A stretch of 27,841 bases of DNA from NCBI GenBank assembly GCA_040005265.1, contig JBDTZF010000021.1, positions 1 to 27,841 of the forward strand, read 5' to 3'. The position numbers were made by a program, and so were the translations under genes. This document shows, piece after piece, positions 22,119-27,841 of the stretch. The first letter of the stretch is position 1. Each line of letters begins with the position of its first letter. The notes beneath the pieces are model-generated. The model saw only the letters and a list, made by a program, of their open reading frames with translations. It was not told the DNA's origin and did not search any database. The DNA is from JBDTZF01 sp040005265 (lineage in GTDB: Bacteria; Verrucomicrobiota; Verrucomicrobiia; Chthoniobacterales; UBA10450).

Positions 22119-22122
22119 AGTC

Positions 22123-22914
22123 ATGGAATGGTTATTTAATCCGCAACTTTGGATCGGTCTGCTCACACTCACCGTGCTCGAAATCGTGCTCGGGATCGAC
22201 AATATCGTCTTTATCTCGATTCTCTCAGGCAAACTACCTGAGAGGAAACAGGCGAGAGCTCGTCGAATCGGCCTTGTCCTCGCGATGTTAATGCGAGTGC
22301 TTCTCCTTCTTTCCCTCACGTGGATTATGGGACTGACCAGGCCTTTTTTCGTGGTCCTGGGATTCGAAGTCACTGGCCGCGCTTTGATTCTAATTGCCGG
22401 CGGTTTGTTTCTGCTGACAAAAAGCACTCACGAAATTCACGACAAGCTCGAAGGAGACGAAGATGAGGAGAGCGGTCGCGCGGCCCCGTCGTTATTGTCT
22501 GTGCTCGTCCAGATCAGCCTGCTCGATATCATCTTTTCGCTCGACTCAGTCGTCACAGCCGTCGGCATGGTTGATCACGTCGGCATCATGATCGCGGCCG
22601 TGGTATTGGCGGTGGGCGCGATGATGGTATTCGCCGAGACGATCAGCAATTTCGTCGAGCGACACCCCACGATTAAGATGTTGGCGCTCAGTTTTCTGTT
22701 ATTAATCGGAGTGAATTTGATCGCGGACGGTGTCGGATTTCACATTCCGAAAGGTTATACCTATTTCTCGATGGCCTTTGCCGTCTTTGTCGAGATGCTC
22801 AATCTCAAACTGAGAAAGGCTCCCACCGCACGTTTGCAACTGCGCAATCCGCGGCTGACCCGGTTAGCGGGGCACCAGTACCCCCCAAGGTCGGCGCCTC
22901 CTCCGATTTTTTGA
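22123..22914 (+). CDS. TerC-family integral membrane protein
   Basis: This 263-residue inner-membrane protein belongs to the TerC/Alx family, members of which are linked to tellurium resistance, manganese export and pH-related metal loading of exported proteins. The family signature lies near the start (WIGLLTLTVLEIVLGIDNIV, with Asp in transmembrane helix 1) and recurs in the second half (SLLDIIFSLDSVVTAVGMVD). About seven hydrophobic segments are visible. A charged loop (KLEGDEDEESGR) lies near residue 112. The C-terminal 35 residues are a soluble, Pro/Arg-rich tail (NPRLTRLAGHQYPP). Its start is backed by GGAAAGG and lies behind an 8-bp hairpin. It is the last gene of this plus-strand cluster. 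Substrate not determinable from sequence. Confidence 0.88.
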   Translation: MEWLFNPQLWIGLLTLTVLEIVLGIDNIVFISILSGKLPERKQARARRIGLVLAMLMRVLLLLSLTWIMGLTRPFFVVLGFEVTGRALILIAGGLFLLTKSTHEIHDKLEGDEDEESGRAAPSLLSVLVQISLLDIIFSLDSVVTAVGMVDHVGIMIAAVVLAVGAMMVFAETISNFVERHPTIKMLALSFLLLIGVNLIADGVGFHIPKGYTYFSMAFAVFVEMLNLKLRKAPTARLQLRNPRLTRLAGHQYPPRSAPPPIF

Positions 22915-23000
22915 CCTGAGTTTATGACTAGTGCCGGTAATCCTTTGAACTGATTCCGCCTTCGAGGCCAGGTACCGCGTTTACGCTGTGGGGAATTACT

Positions 23001-24416
23001 TCACTGGTGAAGAACAGTGACCTTCGGGAATGGATTATCCGAGTAGCACTGCGGGTTGGAAAAGGCGGCGATTGTTGCCGCCACGCCCGACGGGTCGAAC
23101 GCCGCTAATTCCTTGGCTGTGGCAATGCCGTGCTGAATGGCATCTTCCTTCAAGTAAGTTTGTCCTACCATCACGACGTATTGAGCTTTCACCCATGCTC
23201 CCACGTTGCGATTAGTGGCAAATTGCTTGTCCACCTCCGCTGCTACCGCGGGAGTTGTTATGGTGTCAAAGTGGGCCAGCGCATATCCCAGGTAATCGGC
23301 CCAATCAGACTTCACTTGATCACTGATATCCGTATTGATTTGTACTACCTGCCCAATCATCATGCTCCCCGCGGCAATCCCCTTTGATAGGGTAGTCAGT
23401 TCGTAGGCACCGGTGGCTAGATTTCTGTTGCCGATTAGCTTGGCCGCTTTCAAGGCGAAGGTCTTCGCCGGAGATTCAGTCAGTTTCGCCAAGGAATTCG
23501 CACTGCTAACGGCATCCCCGGCGCCGGCCTTGAAGGCAGCCTCCCCGGAACCGTAAGCGCCGGCGGTCATAATATTAGAAGCTATAGTGGCTGGCCCCAT
23601 GATCATGTTGAGAGTGTTAGAACCACAGGAAATACCCGAATTGGCGCATCCTGCCCCGCACGGGGTAAGCCCTGTTGGACAATCCTGCCAGCAGACCGGT
23701 CCGACGCCATGGTATCCAGCTCTACAAGGGGTGTAGCACAATCCCGCGTCCTCCTCCTTGCCCCCCGCGCAAATCATGGGTTTACCCGCGCCTCGTCCAT
23801 AGGAACCCTTGACGAGATCGAGTCCGCTTGCTCCGCTCCATCCCGATGGGATAGAGGGAGTCTTCAAAGCGCAGCCTATCCCGATACTGACGTAGCCCGT
23901 TGGGCAATCCAACACTGACCACCAGCAGGTTCCAAACCAGTCCCTGTCGGTGCAGCGCCAGGTTCCGCCTTTCGTAAGCGGCTTGTCGATGTGGCAAAGG
24001 GCGCCGGTATCGACGTATCCGGTGGGACACGATTGCCAACAGACCGGGCCATTGCCGATATAGGTAGCTTTACAGGTAGGATAGCAGAGAAGGCCGTTCT
24101 TCTCTGTTCCCGCAGGGCAAGTGCTCAAAGGTACGCCGACGCCGCGCGTGGAGGATTGCCGCCAGCAGAAGGGCGTCTTCATTCCGGCGATTCGCGTGCT
24201 GATCCAGGCGTTGACAGCAGTCACGTCGCTGGACGACAACGGAAGTCCCTTGTCCAGGAACGCTTTATAGTCGGGAGCTATCCCCGAGGTTGGACCAAAT
24301 TCGGTGGAGTAGGGAATTTTCCAGGGAGTTGGAGCTGGTGTTTGAGCGGCGGCGATTCCTAAAGCCACCGCGCCTGCAACGAGAACGATCGCCAGCAGTC
24401 GGTGTGAGTTATTCAT
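23001..24416 (-). CDS. secreted protein with 15-residue cysteine repeats
   Basis: This 471-residue protein has a signal peptide (MNNSHRLLAIVLVAGAVALG, ending near AAAQ). About residues 84-264 are cysteine-rich, with a strict repeat of C-x10-C-x3. A first block runs Cys100, 111, 115, 126, 130 and 141; a second block runs Cys216, 227, 231, 242, 246 and 257, with identical spacing. A single half-unit sits between them (Cys171, 182). Repeat residues include CPTGY, GPVCWQ and GxxC. Such tandem CPxG repeats are more familiar from eukaryotic extracellular proteins. Residues 270-455 are helical and Ala-rich without a recognised domain. It lies 16 bp behind the upstream secreted protein, so the two form an operon. 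Function unknown; wall or surface binding is possible. Confidence 0.75.
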   Translation of the reverse strand: MNNSHRLLAIVLVAGAVALGIAAAQTPAPTPWKIPYSTEFGPTSGIAPDYKAFLDKGLPLSSSDVTAVNAWISTRIAGMKTPFCWRQSSTRGVGVPLSTCPAGTEKNGLLCYPTCKATYIGNGPVCWQSCPTGYVDTGALCHIDKPLTKGGTWRCTDRDWFGTCWWSVLDCPTGYVSIGIGCALKTPSIPSGWSGASGLDLVKGSYGRGAGKPMICAGGKEEDAGLCYTPCRAGYHGVGPVCWQDCPTGLTPCGAGCANSGISCGSNTLNMIMGPATIASNIMTAGAYGSGEAAFKAGAGDAVSSANSLAKLTESPAKTFALKAAKLIGNRNLATGAYELTTLSKGIAAGSMMIGQVVQINTDISDQVKSDWADYLGYALAHFDTITTPAVAAEVDKQFATNRNVGAWVKAQYVVMVGQTYLKEDAIQHGIATAKELAAFDPSGVAATIAAFSNPQCYSDNPFPKVTVLHQ

Positions 24417-24432
24417 GTTTGCTTTGATCCTT

Positions 24433-25251
24433 TCAGAGTTTGAGGAAATGCGCCTTCAGGACTGGGTGGACATAAGCTTGAATTTGGCGGTCATTCGAAA
24501 GAGCGTCGATTGATGCCTCAAGCTTCTGTCGAGCTGCCTGATATTTGCCGACAGCGGCGCCGGCCGTCGCAGCGTCCTCTTTGCTCAGCTTGGATTTTGC
24601 GAAACTCTTCATGACTTTCTCGCAGTTCTTAGCTGCGCGCTCATATTCCTGCCCGCAGGTGTCGAGCCGCTTGTTTAGCGCGTCCATTTTTTGAATGAAT
24701 GCCTCGCTACTTTGATCGGTTTCGTTTGTGTCATCGGCGTCGGTAGGCGTGGTAACGGGATTTGCCTGGGGCTCCGCGGGAGCATTACTGGCCCCGTTAG
24801 GGTTCTTCGGACCCTTCGCTATGGCATCTTCCTCGGCAGCCCTGGCAGCAGCTCGCTTGGCTCTCTCGGCTTTATGCTTCTCATTGTCTGGGTCTGGTTT
24901 GTTGGCGGGATGTTCCTTAGTAGCCTTGCGCCTCCGAGTCGCAACGTAGTTCGTCGGGACTTTTTGCGCCGCGATTTCATCCGCGATAGCGGCGCAATCG
25001 GACATTGCCTTGGTTGCATTATCGATATCAGCCAGGGAATTCGCGTCGAGGGTTGCAGGTGCGGTTGGTTCGGCTGCAGTGGGCTTCGTGGCTGCAGGAG
25101 ATTCGGTTACGGTCGGTGCGGTTGCGGCTGCAGGGGTTCCGCCTTGTGGTTGGCCTCGCTCACCAACCGGCGGCTTTTTGGAAGGCGCCGCTGACGCGAG
25201 CGATGAGATCAAGAACACCGCGAGGACATTTACAGTGGCTATCCGATTCAT
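24433..25251 (-). CDS. secreted low-complexity and helical protein
   Basis: This 272-residue protein begins with a signal peptide (MNRIATVNVLAVFLISSLAS, then AAPSKK). Residues 28-70 are Ala/Pro/Thr-rich. A very charged region rich in Lys, Arg, Glu and Ala follows from about 105 to 145 (EKHKAERAKRAAARAAEEDA). A helical C-terminal half (FIQKMDALNKRLDTCGQEY and QAARQKLEASIDALS) carries a few Cys residues (DTCG, KNCEK). It has no recognised domain. It is the first gene of a two-gene unit with the Cys-repeat protein and has a good promoter, with the -10 close to its ATG. It may be a partner of the Cys-repeat protein, judged from linkage only. Confidence 0.65.
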   Translation of the reverse strand: MNRIATVNVLAVFLISSLASAAPSKKPPVGERGQPQGGTPAAATAPTVTESPAATKPTAAEPTAPATLDANSLADIDNATKAMSDCAAIADEIAAQKVPTNYVATRRRKATKEHPANKPDPDNEKHKAERAKRAAARAAEEDAIAKGPKNPNGASNAPAEPQANPVTTPTDADDTNETDQSSEAFIQKMDALNKRLDTCGQEYERAAKNCEKVMKSFAKSKLSKEDAATAGAAVGKYQAARQKLEASIDALSNDRQIQAYVHPVLKAHFLKL

Positions 25252-25257
25252 TCCGCA

Positions 25258-25286
25258 TTGTTAGGAATAACAAGTCGCTCCGTCAA
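25258..25286 (-). promoter_or_regulatory. promoter of the secreted two-gene unit
   Basis: On the minus strand TTGACG (25281-25286) is followed after 17 bp by TAACAA (25258-25263), which ends exactly 6 bases before the ATG at 25251. The -35 matches consensus at 5 of 6 positions, the -10 at only 3 of 6. The geometry suggests a leaderless transcript. Confidence 0.55.
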
Positions 25287-25441
25287 CACATTCATTCGTT
25301 CTTGTGCTCGAGCCAATGCGGGCGGGACACCCCATCCGTGGTAAAAAATCCGCGTTTACCTACGGTTACGAGTCAAAGACTAACGAGGGGAGTAAGCGAC
25401 GCAGCGCGCCGGCCCAGCCCTCGCTCGTGCAAAATCGTTCC

Positions 25442-26875
25442 TTAGTAACGGTAGTGTTCTGACTTGTACGGTCCTTCGACCGGCACTCCGAGATAATCGG
25501 CTTGCGGTTGCGTAAGCTTGGTGAGTTTGACGCCGATTTTTTCCAAGTGCAGACGGGCCACTTCTTCGTCGAGTTTCTTCGACAAGACGTAAACGCCGAC
25601 TTTGTAGGTCTCGCGATTCTTCCAAAGATCAAGCTGAGCGAGAACCTGGTTGGAAAATGAGTTCGACATGACGAAGCTCGGATGGCCTGTGGCGCAGCCG
25701 AGATTCACGAGCCGGCCTTCCGCGAGCATGAAAATTTCGTGACCGTCCGGGAAAGTGTACTTGTCCACCTGCGGTTTGATGTTGGTGCGCTTGACGCCTT
25801 TGGCTTCGTTCAAACGGTCGACCTGAATTTCGTTATCGAAGTGGCCAATGTTCGCGACGACGGCCTGGTCTTTCATTTTCTCCATGTGCCCGAGCGTGAT
25901 GATGTCGACGTTGCCGGTGGTACTTATATAGATGTCGCCGCGACCGAGCGTGTCTTCGATGGTGGTGACCTCGTAGCCTTCCATCGCCGCCTGCAACGCG
26001 TTGATCGGGTCGATCTCGGTGATAATGACCCGCGCGCCCTGACCGCGAAGCGACTGCGCGCAGCCTTTGCCGACGTCGCCATAGCCGCAGACAACCGCGA
26101 CTTTGCCGGAGATCATGACGTCCATCGCGCGATTCAATCCGTCGACCAGCGAATGCCGGCAGCCGTAGAGATTATCGAACTTCGATTTGGTGACCGAATC
26201 GTTCACGTTAATAGCGGGAACGAGGAGTTTGTTTTCCTGGTGCATCTTGTAAAGGCGATGCACGCCGGTGGTCGTCTCTTCCGAAACTCCGCGCCAGTCC
26301 TTCACCACTTCATGCCAGCGGTACGGATTCTCGCGTTGGACTTCGAGCAACAGATCCTTGATGACCTGCTCCTCCTTGTTGGCCGATTTCGATTTCGCCC
26401 AATCGCTGCCTTCTTCGAGCGCGTAGCCGTTGTGAATCAGCAATGTCGCGTCACCGCCATCGTCGACGATGAGCTGCGGGCCTTTACCGCCCGAATGAGA
26501 GAGCGCCTGGTAGGTGCACCACCAATATTCCTCCAGCGACTCACCCTTCCACGCGAACACCGGCACGCCTGCCTTAGCAATTGCGGCCGCGGCGTGGTCC
26601 TGGGTTGAGAAAATATTGCACGAAGCCCAGCGCACGTTCGCGCCAAGATCGACCAGTGTTTCGATCAAGACCGCGGTCTGTATGGTCATGTGCAGCGATC
26701 CCGTGACGCGCACACCGGCGAGGGGTTTCGACTTCGCATATTTTTCGCGAATCGACATCAGTCCGGGCATTTCTTTTTCCGCGATGGAGATTTCTTTGCG
26801 TCCAAAATCCGCCAGCGAAATGTCGGCGACTTTGTAGTCCTGTTGCGTTTTCGGTTCAGTTGTTGTCGTGCTCAT
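25442..26875 (-). CDS. ahcY: adenosylhomocysteinase (S-adenosylhomocysteine hydrolase)
   Basis: This enzyme splits S-adenosylhomocysteine into adenosine and homocysteine, removing the inhibitory by-product of SAM-dependent methylation; it is NAD-dependent. The 477-residue length is normal. Motifs are LHMTIQTAVLIETLVDLGA near the substrate site, the NIFSTQDHAAAAI stretch, DGGDATLLIHNGY, NVNDSVTKSKFDNLYGCRHS with the catalytic Lys/Asp region, and the Rossmann segment VVCGYGDVGKGCAQSL. The C-terminal end (KSEHYRY) is the conserved Lys-Tyr tail that completes the neighbouring subunit's NAD site. It follows metK by 4 bp, so the two SAM-cycle genes form an operon. An antisense frame covers most of it but has no coding character. 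Confidence 0.96.
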   Translation of the reverse strand: MSTTTTEPKTQQDYKVADISLADFGRKEISIAEKEMPGLMSIREKYAKSKPLAGVRVTGSLHMTIQTAVLIETLVDLGANVRWASCNIFSTQDHAAAAIAKAGVPVFAWKGESLEEYWWCTYQALSHSGGKGPQLIVDDGGDATLLIHNGYALEEGSDWAKSKSANKEEQVIKDLLLEVQRENPYRWHEVVKDWRGVSEETTTGVHRLYKMHQENKLLVPAINVNDSVTKSKFDNLYGCRHSLVDGLNRAMDVMISGKVAVVCGYGDVGKGCAQSLRGQGARVIITEIDPINALQAAMEGYEVTTIEDTLGRGDIYISTTGNVDIITLGHMEKMKDQAVVANIGHFDNEIQVDRLNEAKGVKRTNIKPQVDKYTFPDGHEIFMLAEGRLVNLGCATGHPSFVMSNSFSNQVLAQLDLWKNRETYKVGVYVLSKKLDEEVARLHLEKIGVKLTKLTQPQADYLGVPVEGPYKSEHYRY

Positions 26876-26879
26876 AGAT

Positions 26880-27841
26880 TTACTTCGCCGCCTTTTTTAG
26901 TTCGGAGGCTTTGTCCGTTTTTTCCCAGGTAATGTCGGGGTCGTCGATCTTTCCGAAGTGTCCGTAGTTCGTCGTCTTGGAGTAGATCGGCCGGAGCAGA
27001 TCGAGTTGCTGGATGATGTCGGCCGGTTTGAAGCTGAAGACCGATTTTACCGCGCGCTCGATTGCTTCTTCGTCCACCGTCGCGGTGAGGAAGGTATTAA
27101 TATGAATGCTGACCGGCTGGGGGTGCCCGATGGCGTAGGCAAACTGCACTTCGCAACGCGTGGCCAATCCTGCTGCCACCACGTTCTTCGCGACCCAACG
27201 GCCCATGTAAGCGGCGCTGCGATCCACTTTGCTCGGGTCCTTCCCGGAGAAGGCGCCTCCGCCATGCCGGCCCATGCCGCCGTAGCTGTCGACGATAATT
27301 TTGCGACCCGTCAGGCCGGTATCGCCCTGCGGCCCACCGACCACGAAACGGCCAGTCGGATTGACCAGAAACTCGGTTGTGCCGTTCATCATCGAGCTGG
27401 GTAAAACCTTTCGAATCACTTTCTCGATGCAAAAATCCCTGATCTCGCTGTGCTTTACGTCCGCGGAATGTTGCGTCGAGACAACGACGTTCGAAATCCC
27501 AACCGGCTTGTTGTCTTCGTAAATGACCGAGACTTGCGACTTCGCGTCGGGTCGCAGCCATGGGCACTCGCCGCTCTTGCGGATACGGGTCAATTCGCGG
27601 CCGAGCCTATGCGCATACATGATCGGCGCCGGCATGAGTTCCGGCGTTTCATCACAAGCGAATCCGAACATCAGGCCTTGATCGCCTGCGCCTTGTTCGG
27701 CATGTCCCTTTCCTTCCGCTTCCGATTGATCGACCCCCTGCGAAATGTCGGCTGATTGATCGGTGATGATGTTGCTGATGAAAACCTTGTTCGCGTGGAA
27801 GACATCGTCTTCGTGGACGTAACCGATCTCCTCGATCGCCT
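26880..27841 (-). CDS. metK: S-adenosylmethionine synthetase, 5' end outside window
   Basis: MetK makes S-adenosylmethionine from methionine and ATP. The visible 320 residues or so continue in frame to the last base of the window, where they read AIEEIGYVHEDDVFHANKVF; roughly 60-70 N-terminal residues are missing. Signatures are the GAGDQGLMFGFACDE motif of the ATP site, DKKP-like PVGISNVVVSTQHS, RFVVGGPQGDTGLTGRKIIV, the GGGAFSGKDPSKVDRSAAY motif and ATRCEVQFAYAIGHPQPVS. The ATG at 27671 is internal. The stop is 4 bp before ahcY, so they are one operon and form the two halves of the methyl cycle. Any riboswitch would be upstream, outside the window. Confidence 0.95.
   Translation of the reverse strand, partial: AIEEIGYVHEDDVFHANKVFISNIITDQSADISQGVDQSEAEGKGHAEQGAGDQGLMFGFACDETPELMPAPIMYAHRLGRELTRIRKSGECPWLRPDAKSQVSVIYEDNKPVGISNVVVSTQHSADVKHSEIRDFCIEKVIRKVLPSSMMNGTTEFLVNPTGRFVVGGPQGDTGLTGRKIIVDSYGGMGRHGGGAFSGKDPSKVDRSAAYMGRWVAKNVVAAGLATRCEVQFAYAIGHPQPVSIHINTFLTATVDEEAIERAVKSVFSFKPADIIQQLDLLRPIYSKTTNYGHFGKIDDPDITWEKTDKASELKKAAK

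Noticed and set aside
22000..22122. yybP-ykoY-type manganese riboswitch before the TerC gene
   Set aside because: The family is a known regulator of such genes, but the conserved loop motifs of that class could not be found; only two simple hairpins are supported.
25682..26608. 308-codon open frame on the plus strand opposite ahcY
   Set aside because: It is antisense to a complete and conserved adenosylhomocysteinase; its translation shows no domain and reflects the codon bias of the real gene.

Overview
The window looks like a chromosomal segment of a Gram-negative, outer-membrane-bearing bacterium, most likely a soil-type Verrucomicrobiota (Chthoniobacterales-like). The reasons are BamA and Skp for the outer membrane, futalosine-pathway menaquinone synthesis (MqnC), a class II FBPase, and a bacterial 20S proteasome linked to a UBact-type ubiquitin-like protein, a combination reported from Verrucomicrobiota among few other Gram-negative phyla. 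The taxonomic call is inference, because no marker was compared against a database.

Layout. 1-1435 (+): the 3' end of a complex I operon, nuoD (truncated by the window) followed directly by nuoI. 1551-2189 (+): an exported transglutaminase-like protein, then tRNA-Leu(UAG). 2333-3367 (-): an exported LysM protein and a tandem GYF_2/coiled-coil protein. 3541-6963 (+): UBact, prcB and prcA with overlapping start and stop codons, then a cell-wall amidase 8 bp further on and an exported peptidoglycan-binding protein. 6976-12216 (-): DUF3108 protein, Skp, BamA and MqnC. 12282-13238 (+): a D-amino-acid-oxidase-like flavoprotein.

13240-19643 (-): GT-C-like membrane protein, beta/gamma-crystallin protein, GlpX, a metal-binding-domain/outer-membrane protein, a frameshifted small Cys-containing exported protein, and a TetA-type MFS exporter. 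19702-20220 (+): a SET-domain methyltransferase. 20239-22914: small proteins of unknown function, a lipoprotein and a TerC-family membrane protein. 23001-25251 (-): two secreted proteins, one with a strict 15-residue cysteine repeat. 25442-27841 (-): ahcY and metK (5' end outside the window), the S-adenosylmethionine cycle.

Most notable are the UBact-proteasome operon, whose ligase, depupylase-like enzyme and ATPase are not in the window; the Cys-repeat secreted pair; REP-like hairpins with a compensatory base-pair change; and several genes whose -10-like hexamer sits exactly 6 nt before the ATG, which suggests leaderless mRNAs. No CRISPR array, insertion sequence, prophage or rRNA was seen. 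No gene-free stretch exceeds 300 bases.
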